Notes: generated by a model not told the origin, from the letters alone. Numbered from the stretch's first letter, positions 9,618 to 22,452 are shown. The stretch: DNA of 64,000 nucleotides from Lysobacter sp. K5869 (GCF_018847975.1 NZ_CP072597.1:5619001-5683000), one strand, 5' to 3'. Translations and numbers: made by a program.

Positions 9618-10046
9618 TCAGCTCGCGATATACCGCTGCAACTGATCCAACTCCACCTGCTGATCCTCGATCACCGCCTTGACCAGATCGCCGATCGACA
9701 CCACGCCCACCACCTGCCCGCCGTCGAGCACCGGCAGATGGCGGATGCGCTTATCGGTCACCAGTTCCATGCAGCGCTGCGCGGTATCGCTCAAGCTCAC
9801 GCTGATCACCTGCGCGGTCATGATGTCGCGCACCGGCGTGTCCGCCGACGAACGCCCCTGCAGCACGATCTTGCGCGCGTAATCGCGCTCGGACAGGATC
9901 CCGGCCAGCCGCGCGCCTTCCATCACCAGCACCGCGCCGATCCGCTTCTCGGCCATCAGCCGGATCGCGTCGATCACCGGCGCGTCCGGGCCGATCGCGA
10001 AGACCTCAGGCGTTTTCGCCTCCAACAGCTGTCTGACTGTGCGCAC
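9618..10046 (-). CDS. tandem CBS domain protein
   Basis: A 142-aa cytoplasmic protein made of two CBS motifs (ending GILSERDYARK and VGVVSIGDLVKA), a module that usually senses adenine nucleotides. I use the GTG at 10046, which has an AGGAG site 7 bp upstream and gives the usual length for this family. Its start lies inside the last 41 bp of the glycosyltransferase gene, so translation of the two is likely coupled. Which nucleotide it binds, and whether it controls the glycosyltransferase, cannot be read from the sequence. Confidence 0.88.
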   Translation of the reverse strand: MRTVRQLLEAKTPEVFAIGPDAPVIDAIRLMAEKRIGAVLVMEGARLAGILSERDYARKIVLQGRSSADTPVRDIMTAQVISVSLSDTAQRCMELVTDKRIRHLPVLDGGQVVGVVSIGDLVKAVIEDQQVELDQLQRYIAS

Positions 10047-11061
10047 GGCCGTCTCCTTCCGCAAGCGTGGGGAACGTGGGAACGGGATCATCGAAAGCGC
10101 TCTGGCCCGAGGATACTCCCGCCGCCGGCTGCCAGGTGTCGACAAGATATAAAGGCCGCTGCTTGGATTCCTCGTACAGCCGCCCCAGGTACTCGCCGAT
10201 CAGGCCCAGCGCGATCAGCTGCACGCCGCCCAGGAACAGGATCACCGCCATCATCGTCGGCCAGCCCTGCACCGGGTCGCCCAGCAGCAGCGCCTTGAGC
10301 ACCACCTTCAGCGCGAAGGCGAACGCCAGCGTGGCCGTGGCCAGCCCCAGGTAGGTCGCGAGCCGCAACGGCGCGGTCGAAAAGCTGGTGATGCCTTCCA
10401 GGGCCAGATTCCACAGCCGCCAGAGGTTGAACTTGCTGCGCCCGGCCACGCGCGCGCCGCGGTGGTAGGGCAACGCGACGCGGTTGTAGCCGACCCAGCC
10501 GAACAGCCCCTTCATGAACCGGTGACGCTCGCGCAGCTGCCGCAGCGCGGCCAGCGCGCGCGGCGAGAGCAGGCGGAAATCGCCGGTGTCGGCCGGGATC
10601 GGGGTGCGCGAAAGCCGCCCGATCACCCGATAGAACGCATGCGCGGTGGTGCGCTTGAGCCAGCCCTCGCCCTCACGCTCCAGGCGGGTGCCGTAGACGT
10701 CGTCGTAGCCTTCGCGCCACTTGGCCACGAACTGTGGGATCAGCTCCGGCGGGTCTTGGCCGTCGGCATCGAGGATCAGCGCCGCGCCGGTCTCGACCAG
10801 ATCCAGACCGGCGGTCAGCGCCGCTTCCTTGCCGAAATTGCGCGACAAACGCAGCAGGCCCACGCGCGGATCGGCCGCGGCGAAGCCTTGCAGGATCGCC
10901 CAGGTGGCGTCGCGGCTGCCGTCGTCGACGTACAGCACCTGCCCGTCGACGCCGTCGGCGGCCAGCGCATCCAGCGCCGCGGCGATGCGCGGCTGCAGCA
11001 GCGGCAAGCTTTGCGCCTCGTCGAAGGCGGCCAGGACGACGGTGACGCGTTCGCGGTTCAT
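10006..11061 (-). CDS. family 2 glycosyltransferase, polyprenyl-phosphate sugar transferase type
   Basis: A 351-aa membrane-associated enzyme. The GT-A domain shows VVLAAFDEAQSL, YVDDGSRD and LDADGQDPPELI, the nucleotide-sugar and metal binding motifs of DPM1/GtrB/ArnC-like enzymes. Two transmembrane segments follow near residues 230-255 and 265-290. Such enzymes move a sugar from its nucleotide to polyprenyl phosphate for later transfer to lipid A, O-antigen or a protein. The acceptor is unknown. ATG 11061 is preferred over an in-frame ATG at 11097. It overlaps the CBS gene by 41 bp. Confidence 0.88.
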   Translation of the reverse strand: MNRERVTVVLAAFDEAQSLPLLQPRIAAALDALAADGVDGQVLYVDDGSRDATWAILQGFAAADPRVGLLRLSRNFGKEAALTAGLDLVETGAALILDADGQDPPELIPQFVAKWREGYDDVYGTRLEREGEGWLKRTTAHAFYRVIGRLSRTPIPADTGDFRLLSPRALAALRQLRERHRFMKGLFGWVGYNRVALPYHRGARVAGRSKFNLWRLWNLALEGITSFSTAPLRLATYLGLATATLAFAFALKVVLKALLLGDPVQGWPTMMAVILFLGGVQLIALGLIGEYLGRLYEESKQRPLYLVDTWQPAAGVSSGQSAFDDPVPTFPTLAEGDGRAHSQTAVGGENA

Positions 11062-11110
11062 GCCGCGAATAGTAGCGGCGGCGGCCGGCGCGGGCACGGC
11101 CGCGCTCGCC

Positions 11111-11881
11111 TCACTCGATCTGTTTGAGATAGCCGTCGCCGCCGATGTAGCGCATCTGCCGCTGGATCGCCGCCGCGCGCCGCTGCACGTACGGCCCCGG
11201 CTTGGCGATGCTGTAGCGCTTAGGATTGGGCAGCACCGCGGCCATGCGCGCGGCCTCGGCCGGGCCGAGCCGGCTCGCGTCCTTGCCGTAGTAGGTGCGC
11301 GCCGCGGCCTGCGCGCCGTACACGCCGTCGCCGAATTCGGCGAAGTTGGCGTACAGCTCGATGATCCGGTGCTTGGGCCACAGCGTCTCGATCAGCAGCG
11401 TGTACCACGCCTCCAGGCCCTTGCGCGCCCAGCTGCGCCCGCCCCACAGGAACAGGTTCTTCGCGGTCTGCTGGCTGATGGTGCTGCCGCCGCGGACCTT
11501 GCGCCCGCGCTCGTTGTTCTTGCGCGCCTTTTCGATCGCGGCCAGGTCGAAGCCGAAGTGGTCGGCGAATTTCTGATCCTCCGAGGCCACCAGCGCCACC
11601 GGCACGTCGGCCGAGATCTCGTCCAGATCGCGCCAGTCGTGGGCCAGGCGGAAGCCGAAATCGCCCTCGCCCCAGGCCTCGAACTGGCGGATCAGCATGA
11701 ACGCCGAGAACGGCGGATCGACGAAGCGCAGCGCCGCCACCTGCAGGACCGAGGCCAGCGCGAACAGGAACGGCAGCGCGATCAGCCAGCGCAACCAGCG
11801 CCGGGCGCGGCGCTTGGGCGGCGGCGCGGCCGTCGGGAGGGCCCCGGCCTGGGCGGAGCCGGCCGGGTTCAAACCTTGCAC
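11111..11881 (-). CDS. mtgA: monofunctional biosynthetic peptidoglycan transglycosylase
   Basis: A 256-aa single-domain GT51 enzyme that polymerises lipid II into glycan strands on the periplasmic face. One N-terminal membrane anchor lies at about residues 29-50. The five-motif signature is visible: [12 protein letters not shown] with the catalytic Glu, [21 protein letters not shown], the Asn-Phe-Ala-Glu-Phe-Gly stretch, and the [14 protein letters not shown] end. Length and lack of a transpeptidase domain fit MtgA. It ends 49 bp before the glycosyltransferase gene on the same strand. Confidence 0.95.
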   Translation of the reverse strand: MQGLNPAGSAQAGALPTAAPPPKRRARRWLRWLIALPFLFALASVLQVAALRFVDPPFSAFMLIRQFEAWGEGDFGFRLAHDWRDLDEISADVPVALVASEDQKFADHFGFDLAAIEKARKNNERGRKVRGGSTISQQTAKNLFLWGGRSWARKGLEAWYTLLIETLWPKHRIIELYANFAEFGDGVYGAQAAARTYYGKDASRLGPAEAARMAAVLPNPKRYSIAKPGPYVQRRAAAIQRQMRYIGGDGYLKQIE

Positions 11882-12075
11882 TGGCCCACCTGCGTCCCCA
11901 CTCTTGCCGCAGGACGGTTCGCCCGCCGTGTCGGCCTCGCTCGCACCGCTCGCAACCGCATCGTCTTACATCCCCCCGTTCACAGGAACGTGCGCATTAT
12001 CCGTCAAGCCGCCGCCGGCGCGGCGTCCGCGGAGTGCGCCGGGCCGAAAAGAGCACGCACGAGAGTACGCATCCG

Positions 12076-13005
12076 ATGACCAGCGCCGCCCCCGCCCAGC
12101 CCGCCTCCGCCGACGGCCGCGACCGCCTCGCCCGCTTCCTGATCGAAGCCGCCGGCGTGCGCGGCGTGCACGTGCACCTGGACGAGACCTGGCGGCAGAT
12201 CCGCGAACGCGCCGAATACCCGGCCGCGGCCGCCGAACTGCTCGGCGAAGCCGCCGCCGCCGCGGCCTTGTTCACCGGCCACGCCAAGGTCGAAGGCCGC
12301 CTGTCGGTGCAACTGCGCGGCGAAGGCGCGCTGCGCGCCCTGTTCGCCGAATGCACCGCCGCCGGCACCCTGCGCGGCATCGTCCAACTGGCCGAGGACG
12401 CCGGCGAAATCTCGCGCGATCTGCGCGAGCTCGGCGAACAGGCGGTGCTGGCGATCACCATCGAAAACCCCAGCGCCGGCGGCCGCGATCCGATCCGCTA
12501 CCAAGGCTTGGTGGCGCTGGAATCGGACTCGCTGGCCGGCGCGTTCGAGGGCTATTTCCGCCAGTCCGAACAGCTCCCGACCCGGCTGCTGCTGGCCGCC
12601 GACGGCGACCGCGCGGCCGGCCTGATGCTGCAGAAGCTGCCCGGCGACGGCGGCGACGAGGACGGCTGGACCCGGGTCGGCGCCCTGTTCGACACCCTGA
12701 GCGACGCCGAACTGCTGGAGTTGCCGGCCGACGACCTGCTGCACCGCCTGTTCCACGAGGACGGCGTGCAGTTGCTGGGCGGCAAGCCGCTGGCCTTCGC
12801 CTGCTCGTGCTCGCGCGAGCGGGTCGAGGCGATGCTGGTCTCGCTGGGCCGCGAAGAGGCCGAGGCCGCGGTCGAAGCCGCCGACGGCGTGGCCCAGGTG
12901 CGCTGCGAATTCTGCGGCCAGACCTACCGCTTCGACGGCGATCAGGTGGCCGGCCTGTTCGCCGCCGCGGCGGCCGAGATGGAGGCGCCGCAGCGGGTCC
13001 AGTAA
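12076..13005 (+). CDS. hslO: redox-regulated chaperone Hsp33
   Basis: A 309-aa cytoplasmic holdase that becomes active under oxidation and heat. The C-terminal zinc centre is intact: CSCSRER and, about 30 residues on, CEFC, giving the C-x-C and C-x2-C pairs. The N-terminal domain has the expected FTGHAKVEGRLSVQLRG strand. ATG 12076 is chosen; an in-frame ATG at 12034 would add a Ser/His tail with no homology. The gene is divergent from mtgA, with about 195 bp between. Confidence 0.95.
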   Translation: MTSAAPAQPASADGRDRLARFLIEAAGVRGVHVHLDETWRQIRERAEYPAAAAELLGEAAAAAALFTGHAKVEGRLSVQLRGEGALRALFAECTAAGTLRGIVQLAEDAGEISRDLRELGEQAVLAITIENPSAGGRDPIRYQGLVALESDSLAGAFEGYFRQSEQLPTRLLLAADGDRAAGLMLQKLPGDGGDEDGWTRVGALFDTLSDAELLELPADDLLHRLFHEDGVQLLGGKPLAFACSCSRERVEAMLVSLGREEAEAAVEAADGVAQVRCEFCGQTYRFDGDQVAGLFAAAAAEMEAPQRVQ

Positions 13006-13061
13006 CCCGACCGACGGTCGCCCCCGGAGCCATTTCGGACTGATCTGAGACCGTTTTCCGA

Positions 13062-13090
13062 TTGTTAAATAAACATAAACCTTCTATAGT
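13062..13090 (+). promoter_or_regulatory. sigma70-type promoter of the gene at 13164
   Basis: TTGTTA (13062-13067), 17 bp, TATAGT (13085-13090), in a short A/T-rich patch unlike its surroundings. It lies 74 bp before the start codon. Confidence 0.7.
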
Positions 13091-13163
13091 CGGTCCGTAA
13101 TTCCGGGGAACTCGGCCGGCTTCATTCGGTCTTAACGACGGTCCGCGCCACCACGATCTGAAG

Positions 13164-14003
13164 ATGCTCAAGCTTTCGCGCTACCTGCCGCTCGCACTGA
13201 CGCTCGCCCTAGGCGTGGCGGCGGGCGCGCACGCGCAGGGCAAGCGCGACACCACCTACTTGCCGGTGTGGAACCAGAACAACGGCAAGCTGGAGTACCT
13301 GCTGCAGCTCGAACCGGCCGACCGCGCCGGGATGCGCTTCAAGAGCGGCGCCAACACCTTCGACGCCACCCTCGGCCTCGACAGCGGCGACGGTCTGGGC
13401 CTGGTCTGCGACCGCAAATCCGGCCTGTCCGGCGCGATCGGCAACCTCGCCAACAACTGCCTGCTGGCCACGCTCGACGAAGACCGCGACAACAACCGCC
13501 AGTTTTCGGCCGGCGCCAGCCTCAGCCGCCCCGGCGGCCGGGTCGGCGTCTCGCTCGGCAACGGCCGCGACACCCTGCCCGCCTGGATGAGCCCCAACGG
13601 CCGCACCAGCCGGGTCGACCAGAACACCCTCACCGTCTACGGCCAGAAGAACATCGGCCGCGAGGCGATGGTCTCCATCGGCGGCACCTGGGCCCGCGCC
13701 AAGCTGATTCCGGCCGGCGAACTGCCCAACCTCGCCGACCACTGGAACAGCAAGAGCATCACCCTCGGCGCCGCCTACGGCAATTTCGGCGCCAACATCG
13801 TCGGCCGCGTGGTCGACACCCCCGGCCAGCCCGGCCAGTGGGAAGGCCTGGGCGTCGGCCTGACCTGGCGCACCCCGTGGAGCGGCCAGCTCACCGTCGG
13901 CGCCGAAAACGTCGTCACCCGCGGCAAGAACCCGTTCGCGCCGGGCAACGGCGAGAAGGACGAAGGCACCGTGCCTTACGTCCGCTACGAACAAGACCTG
14001 TAA
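13164..14003 (+). CDS. secreted hypothetical protein, probably beta-rich
   Basis: A 279-aa exported protein: signal peptide of about 24 residues (ends AGAHA), then alternating polar/hydrophobic strands with many Gly and Asn, such as SIGGTWARAKLI and LTVGAENVVTRG. The pattern suggests an outer-membrane or periplasmic beta structure, but no aromatic C-terminal signature is present. Function unknown. It has a good promoter of its own. Confidence 0.75.
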   Translation: MLKLSRYLPLALTLALGVAAGAHAQGKRDTTYLPVWNQNNGKLEYLLQLEPADRAGMRFKSGANTFDATLGLDSGDGLGLVCDRKSGLSGAIGNLANNCLLATLDEDRDNNRQFSAGASLSRPGGRVGVSLGNGRDTLPAWMSPNGRTSRVDQNTLTVYGQKNIGREAMVSIGGTWARAKLIPAGELPNLADHWNSKSITLGAAYGNFGANIVGRVVDTPGQPGQWEGLGVGLTWRTPWSGQLTVGAENVVTRGKNPFAPGNGEKDEGTVPYVRYEQDL

Positions 14004-14484
14004 TTCCGCGGCGCGGCGTCGCCGCATCCGTTCGATCCCTCCCTAGTCTTGCCCCCGCTCGCGGCTGATCGCTGCAGGCGTGCGTTGTCGCGTCCCTCGC
14101 CTCGGCAGTCGCACGAGCGGCTCCGGCGCGCTTCCGTTTGGGGCGATTTGGCGGCCTTCCTAGCGCCGTCCGAAGCCGACAGCGTCGCGCCCAATTCCCG
14201 AATCGGCCCCCTCCGCGGGCCGAAATCGTCGGTTCCACCGCCGCCGAACGCAATCGTAAAAATTGTGTGTATTTGTGCGAGTCCCCGCCCAGCGCACAGC
14301 GCCGACGTCGCCCAACCCCCTCGCAACGTCTCCACGATGCCCGCGAAAAGCGCTCCTGAATGCGGACTACGTCAAGAAATTTCGCCGATTCGGTCAAATC
14401 CTCGAACGCGCTCAGTCAGGCCATGCGCGCAAAAGTATGGCTGGCCGAGCCCCCAGCCGCGTCACATCCCGACACTTAACGACA
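14004..14484. other. gene-free stretch before the first TonB receptor
   Basis: I see no credible gene in these 480 bases on either strand; open frames here are short and low in normal codon bias. No clear terminator follows the gene at 13164. Confidence 0.5.
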
Positions 14485-14514
14485 CTTTAATTTTTCGGAT
14501 GCCACGGTTAGCAT
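14485..14514 (+). promoter_or_regulatory. promoter block of TonB receptor 1
   Basis: CTTTAA (14485-14490), 18 bp, TAGCAT (14509-14514), preceded by TTAACGACA. The same layout, with the same spacing and nearly the same words, precedes the second receptor at 17676. This repetition is the main evidence. Confidence 0.55.
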
Positions 14515-14602
14515 CGGCGAACCTTGCCGGATCTTGGCGTTTGCATTGACGCCTCCGGCTTGGATTCACGGGGTTCATCAAGACCGATTTCGGAGAGAGA
14601 GA

Positions 14603-17563
<2,961 letters not shown>

Positions 17564-17589
17564 TCCATCTGCTGCACCGCAACAACGAA

Positions 17590-17620
17590 CAAGGCTCCCC
17601 TCGGGGAGCCTTGTTTTTTT
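17590..17620 (+). terminator. rho-independent terminator of receptor 1
   Basis: Stem CAAGGCTCCC/GGGAGCCTTG with a short loop, followed by TTTTTTT, 27 bp after the stop. Confidence 0.92.
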
Positions 17621-17675
17621 ATGCCCCGACCACCGTCTCAGAATGCAACGCGACGACAATCGGGCTTTAACAACA

Positions 17676-17705
17676 CTTTAATTATTCCTCACGGGCGTCT
17701 AACAT
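17676..17705 (+). promoter_or_regulatory. promoter block of TonB receptor 2
   Basis: CTTTAA (17676-17681), 18 bp, TAACAT (17700-17705), preceded by TTAACAACA. It matches the block before receptor 1 in words and spacing. Confidence 0.55.
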
Positions 17706-17801
17706 CGGACCGGCTTTGCCAATTTAGGCCTCCACTTGTGCGCCGACTGGCTCAGCTATGTGCATGAACCCATTCTTTCAGGTACAGACTTGGAGAGAGA
17801 G

Positions 17802-20702
17802 ATGACCCTGAAGACCAACAAGCTGCGCGACGCGATCACCTTCGCGCTGTGCGTGGGCGTGACCAGCCTCGCCGGTACCGGTCTGGCTGCCGCCCAGGAC
17901 GCAGCTCCCGCTGCACCGGCGGCTCAAGACGCGACCACCCTGGATCGCATCCAGGTAACCGGCTCGCGCATTTCGATCCCCGGCCTGACCACCAACAGCC
18001 CGGTGATGACCGTCGACCGCGAGGAAATCGCCCGCAACCAGCCAGTGACCGCGGAAGACTTCCTGCGCGTCGTGCCGGGCGCCGTGCCCTCGATCGGCCC
18101 GGGCACCAACAACGGCTCCAACGGCGGCGCGACGATCAACCTGCGCGGCCTCGGCGACAACCGCACGGTCGTGCTGATGGACGGCCGCCGCGTCGTTCCG
18201 TTCAACCTGTTCGGCGTGGTCGACACCAACGTCATTCCGGTCGCGCTGATCGACAGCGTCGATCTGGTCACCGGCGGCGCCTCGGCCGTGTACGGCGCGG
18301 ACGCCGTCGCCGGCGTGGTCAACTTCGTGCTGAAGCGCAACTTCGAAGGCATCGAGGTCAACTCGAGCTACGGCCAGTCGAGCAAGCAGGACGGCGATCG
18401 CCGCAACACCACCGTCACGATGGGCATGAACCTCGACGACGGCCGCGGCAACTTCGTGCTGAGCCTGGGCAAGACCGACAACGATCCGCTGCTGCAGGGC
18501 GCCCGCGATTTCTCCGAGTTCAACCTCGATTCGACCGACGGCTCGCAGGGCGGTTCGGGCACCGGCATTCCGACCCGCGCCGGCAGCCTCGGCCAGATCA
18601 ACCCGGCCACCGGCAGCTTCACCGGCACCACCGTGCCGTTCAACTACAACCCGTTCAACTTCAACCAGACCGCGCTGGACCGCTGGCAGGCCACCGCGCT
18701 GGGCCGTTACGAGATCAACAAGCACGCTGAGGCCTACACCCAGCTGCTGTACACCCGCTCCAACGTGTTCTCGCAGATCGCCCCGGGCGGCCTGTTCGGC
18801 GGCCGCTTCAACGTCGGCATCGGCAACCCGCTGATTCCGGAACCGGCCCGCCAGCAGCTGTGCTCGACCTTCGGCGTGACCGGCGGTCCGTGCTCGGTCG
18901 GCAGCGCCGGCGTGGTCAGCACCACGCTCAACCGCCGCACCACCGAACTGGGCACCCGCTCGACCGACTTCCAGAACAAGGTCTTCCAGGCCACCATCGG
19001 CCTGCGCGGCGAGATCAACGACAACTGGCGCTACGACGCCTACTGGTCGCACGGCGAAGCCGATCAGCTGACCGTGTCGGCCGGCTTCCTGTCCAAGGCC
19101 CGCACCCAGCAGGCGCTGCTGTCGCTCGACGGCAAGAACTGCGTCGATCCGAGCGGCGGCTGCGTGCCGCTGAACCTGTGGGGTCCGGAAGGCTCGATCA
19201 GCAAGGACTCGAAGAAGTTCCTGGAAGTGCTGACCTTCGCCACCCAGCGCGTCGAGCAGGAAGTGTGGTCGGGTTCGGTCAACGGCGACCTGGGCGACAA
19301 CTTCAAGAGCCCGTGGGCCGATTACCCGATCGGTCTGGCGTTCGGTTTGGAAGGCCGCAAGGTCGATGCCATGAACAAGGCCGACGCCGCCTCGCGCGAC
19401 CCGGTCGAAGTGCAGGGCTCCGGCGGCGCCAACCCGGACGTCAACGGCAGCTTCACCCTGCGTGAGGCCTACGTCGAAACGATCGTGCCGATCATCAGCG
19501 GCAAGACCGGCGCGCAGTCGCTGAACTTCGAAGCCGGCTACCGCCACAGCCAGTTCAAGTCCGGCCAGACCGACACCGACTACGGCAGCTACAAGTACGG
19601 CCTGGAGTGGGCGCCGATCGAATCGCTGCGCTTCCGCGGCATGTTCCAGCGCGCGACCCGCGCCCCGAACGTCAACGAGCTGTTCCAGCCGCTGACCACC
19701 GGCCTCGACAACACCGCGGTCGATCCCTGCCAAGCCAGCCAGCTGGCCAAGAACGGCGGCATCAACGGCCCGGTCGGCCAGCTCTGCGTCGCCACCGGCG
19801 TGCCGCAGGCGGTGCTGAACACCCAGGGCGGCGTGGATGAGCCGAGCGCGGGTCAGGCCAACGCCTTCACCGGCGGCAACCCGATCCTGGGCCCGGAAAA
19901 GGCCGACACCCAGACCCTGGGCCTGGTGTGGCAGCCGCTGCAGGACCTGTCGATCACCCTGGACTACTGGAAGATCGACATCAAGGACGCGATCACCCGT
20001 CCGGTGCTCGGCGACGCCCTGTTCGGCTGCTACGACAAGCAGTTCAACCCGACCCTCAGCGTCAGCCACCCGATGTGCCAGCTGATGCTCGGCGCACGCG
20101 AACCCATCGACGGCTCGCTCAACGGCGACGGCGCACGCGGTCCGTTCCTGAACCGCTCGAACAAGGGCCGCATCACCACCAACGGCTGGGATCTGGGCGT
20201 TCGCTACGGCGTCCCGCTGGCCAACGAGTGGGGCCGCCTGGACTTCTCGCTGGATCTGACCAAGACCGACAAGTACGACTACCAGGGCGACCCGGCCGTC
20301 GGCAAGCACGACTGCGTCGGCGTCTACGGCGTCTCGTGCAACGTCATCGCCGGCATCGTGTACGACTACAAGTCGAACTTCCGCGCGGTGTGGTCGATCA
20401 AGGACTTCGAGCTGGGCCTGAACTGGCGTCACCTGAGCTCGGTGGACGTCGAGCCGGGTCCGATCGAATGGTTCAAGCCGTACACCTCGATCGATTCGTA
20501 CGACTACTTCGATCTGACCATGGCCTACGAGCTGCCGTGGAACGCCCGCATCAACCTGACGGTGAACAACATCGCCGACAAGAAGCCGCCGGTCGTGGGC
20601 AGCAACATCGGCAGCACCGGCTTCAACAGCGGCAACACCTTCCCGCAGTACTACGACACCCTGGGCCGTTACTACACCCTGGGCATCACGATGCGGTTCT
20701 AA
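17802..20702 (+). CDS. TonB-dependent receptor 2
   Basis: A 966-aa outer-membrane receptor paralogous in layout to the gene before it: signal peptide (ends GLAAAQ), TTLDRIQVTGSRISIPG, plug with INLRGLGDNRTVVLMDGRR and SVDLVTGGASAVYGADAVAG, and a barrel ending YTLGITMRF. The N-terminal MTLKTNKLRDAITFAL is nearly the same as in receptor 1, but the barrels differ, so the substrates probably differ. The SD sequence is GGAGAGAGAG. It has its own promoter block and a strong terminator, so the two receptors can be expressed separately. Confidence 0.93.
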   Translation: MTLKTNKLRDAITFALCVGVTSLAGTGLAAAQDAAPAAPAAQDATTLDRIQVTGSRISIPGLTTNSPVMTVDREEIARNQPVTAEDFLRVVPGAVPSIGPGTNNGSNGGATINLRGLGDNRTVVLMDGRRVVPFNLFGVVDTNVIPVALIDSVDLVTGGASAVYGADAVAGVVNFVLKRNFEGIEVNSSYGQSSKQDGDRRNTTVTMGMNLDDGRGNFVLSLGKTDNDPLLQGARDFSEFNLDSTDGSQGGSGTGIPTRAGSLGQINPATGSFTGTTVPFNYNPFNFNQTALDRWQATALGRYEINKHAEAYTQLLYTRSNVFSQIAPGGLFGGRFNVGIGNPLIPEPARQQLCSTFGVTGGPCSVGSAGVVSTTLNRRTTELGTRSTDFQNKVFQATIGLRGEINDNWRYDAYWSHGEADQLTVSAGFLSKARTQQALLSLDGKNCVDPSGGCVPLNLWGPEGSISKDSKKFLEVLTFATQRVEQEVWSGSVNGDLGDNFKSPWADYPIGLAFGLEGRKVDAMNKADAASRDPVEVQGSGGANPDVNGSFTLREAYVETIVPIISGKTGAQSLNFEAGYRHSQFKSGQTDTDYGSYKYGLEWAPIESLRFRGMFQRATRAPNVNELFQPLTTGLDNTAVDPCQASQLAKNGGINGPVGQLCVATGVPQAVLNTQGGVDEPSAGQANAFTGGNPILGPEKADTQTLGLVWQPLQDLSITLDYWKIDIKDAITRPVLGDALFGCYDKQFNPTLSVSHPMCQLMLGAREPIDGSLNGDGARGPFLNRSNKGRITTNGWDLGVRYGVPLANEWGRLDFSLDLTKTDKYDYQGDPAVGKHDCVGVYGVSCNVIAGIVYDYKSNFRAVWSIKDFELGLNWRHLSSVDVEPGPIEWFKPYTSIDSYDYFDLTMAYELPWNARINLTVNNIADKKPPVVGSNIGSTGFNSGNTFPQYYDTLGRYYTLGITMRF

Positions 20703-20728
20703 TAAGAAACACGGTAATCCGAGTCGTT

Positions 20729-20760
20729 GGAGGCGGGCTTCGGCCCGCCTCCGTTTTTTT
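20729..20760 (+). terminator. rho-independent terminator of receptor 2
   Basis: Stem GGAGGCGGGC/GCCCGCCTCC with a TTCG loop, then GTTTTTTT. Confidence 0.93.
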
Positions 20761-20762
20761 GG

Positions 20763-20830
20763 GGATCGGGAATCGGGAATCGGGAACTGGGAGTTAGGAG
20801 TTAGGAGTTAGGAGTTAGGAGTTAGGAGTC
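20763..20830. repeat. simple tandem repeats GGGAATC and GGAGTTA
   Basis: About three units of GGGAATC run into five or more units of the 7-mer GGAGTTA. Such arrays vary in copy number between strains. Confidence 0.85.
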
Positions 20831-20859
20831 GGCTGCAGATTGCGGCGACGCCCACAAGC

Positions 20860-20915
20860 CGTCATCCCCGCGAACGCGGGGATCCAAAGACTTCAGAGTC
20901 GTGCCACGGCGAAGC
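20860..20915. repeat. partial copy of intergenic repeat family C
   Basis: CGTCATCCCCGCGAACGCGG and the following bases match the left half of the element at 30411; the right arm is missing or degenerate. The remaining bases up to 21024 show nothing else. Confidence 0.65.
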
Positions 20916-21024
20916 CCCGGCGCTTCGCCTTCGCGGGCCTAAGGCCTCGCGGCCGCGCCGATCCCAGCGACAGCAGCGAATGCTTCGCCACCGCAGCCTG
21001 CCCGACGAGAAAACGCCTCGCGCC

Positions 21025-22341
21025 TCAGCGCTGCGCGCCGGCCAGAAACTCGCGATGCGCCTTCATCATCGCGTCGACCATCGCCCGCTCGGCCAGCGAC
21101 AGCAACGGGTTCCACACGTCGAAGATCAACACCACGCGCAAGTCGTCGCTGTCGTTGCGCGCCTCGTGCTCGATCGAATCGTCGAAGATCAAGGTCTCGC
21201 CGACCTTCCACTCGCGCCGCTCGAAGCCGACCCGGTACGCGCACTTCTCCGGCACGATCAGCGGCAAGTGCGCGACCAGCCGCGCGTTGGTCTCGCCGTG
21301 ATGCGGCGGAATGTGGGTGTGCGGCGCCAGCGCGGAGAACATCGCGTTCGGGCAGACGTCGGCGATGTCGGCCATGTCCACCGCCTCCAGCGCCGCGCGC
21401 GTGGCCGGGCAGCGCGCCAGATGCGCGTCCACCGGCTGCGAATAGCTCCACAGCTTGTACGTACTCCAGCGCCGCGAGTGGTTGAGCTCGCGCCACTGAT
21501 TGACCGGATCGCCGGGCTGGTACTCGATGTAGGGCGTGAACTCGGCCTGCTCGTCGCGCAACACCTGACGCATCTCGCGCAGGATGTCGTAGGTGCGGCT
21601 TTCCAGCTCCGGCACCCAGGCGAACTGCTCGCGGTCGAAGAACGGAATCGCAGGCAAGCGCGGCACGCACAGCTGATTGCAGTCCGACAGATACGGCTTG
21701 CTGCGTCCGACCATGATCGACGCCGCTTCCTGCCAGCGCCCGCGCGCGCCGAACGCCAGCGCCTCGCGCGGGCCGCCGATGCGGTGTTCGAGGAAGGCGC
21801 TGAACTCGTCGCGGTAATCCTCGACCTTGCGCTGCGCGTGTTCGAGCTGCGCGCGCAGCATCTCCGGCCAGTGCGGCTGCGGCGGCGCCACGGTCAGGGC
21901 GTTGCGATAGGCCTGCGCGGCCTCGCGCGGGTTGCCGTTGCGCTCCAGCCACGAGGCCTTGGCCAGCAGGCCGGCGAGGAAGTAGGGATCGCGGGTCAGC
22001 GCGGCCTGGATCGCGTTCCACTCGCCCGGCGCGTTGCCGCGCTCGCGCTCGACCACGCCGATCGACAGCAGGATCATCGGATCCTGCGGCGCGGCGTTGT
22101 GCGCGGCTTGCAGCAGCTCCTGCGCGGCGACCGCGTCGCCGCGCTGCAGCGCATGGATGCCGAGGCTGTAGAGCGCCTGCGGATGCCGCGGATCCAACGC
22201 CCGCACCTGCTGCCACAAACGCTCGGCCTCCTGCCAGCGGCCCGCGCGCGAGGCCAGCCCGGCGGACTGAACCAATTGATCGACTTGTGCGTTCAAAACC
22301 GCGTCCCCGCCCGGCTGCTGGATATCGACGGAAACATACAC
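21025..22341 (-). CDS. TPR-containing aspartyl/asparaginyl beta-hydroxylase family protein
   Basis: About 438 aa. The first half holds TPR-like helices (HPQALYSLGIHALQRGD; REAAQAYRNALTVAPPQ). The second half is an Asp/Asn beta-hydroxylase domain of the double-stranded beta-helix type: HIPPHHGETNARLVAHLPL, VGETLIFDDSIEHEARN and the final His supply the Fe(II)/2-oxoglutarate site. It is predicted to hydroxylate a protein or lipid substrate; bacterial LpxO-like members act on lipid A. The start is uncertain: GTG 22341 is used, while TTG 22296 has a better GGGGA site 7 bp upstream. Confidence 0.85.
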   Translation of the reverse strand: MYVSVDIQQPGGDAVLNAQVDQLVQSAGLASRAGRWQEAERLWQQVRALDPRHPQALYSLGIHALQRGDAVAAQELLQAAHNAAPQDPMILLSIGVVERERGNAPGEWNAIQAALTRDPYFLAGLLAKASWLERNGNPREAAQAYRNALTVAPPQPHWPEMLRAQLEHAQRKVEDYRDEFSAFLEHRIGGPREALAFGARGRWQEAASIMVGRSKPYLSDCNQLCVPRLPAIPFFDREQFAWVPELESRTYDILREMRQVLRDEQAEFTPYIEYQPGDPVNQWRELNHSRRWSTYKLWSYSQPVDAHLARCPATRAALEAVDMADIADVCPNAMFSALAPHTHIPPHHGETNARLVAHLPLIVPEKCAYRVGFERREWKVGETLIFDDSIEHEARNDSDDLRVVLIFDVWNPLLSLAERAMVDAMMKAHREFLAGAQR

Positions 22342-22452
22342 CGCGCAGCGCCGATGCGGCAGCCGCAAACGACGACGGGCGGGCGCGTCGCCGCGTCCGC
22401 CCGTCCTGGCCAAAACCGAACCCGAACCCGGGCGCCGGCCCGGGCGCGCCGT

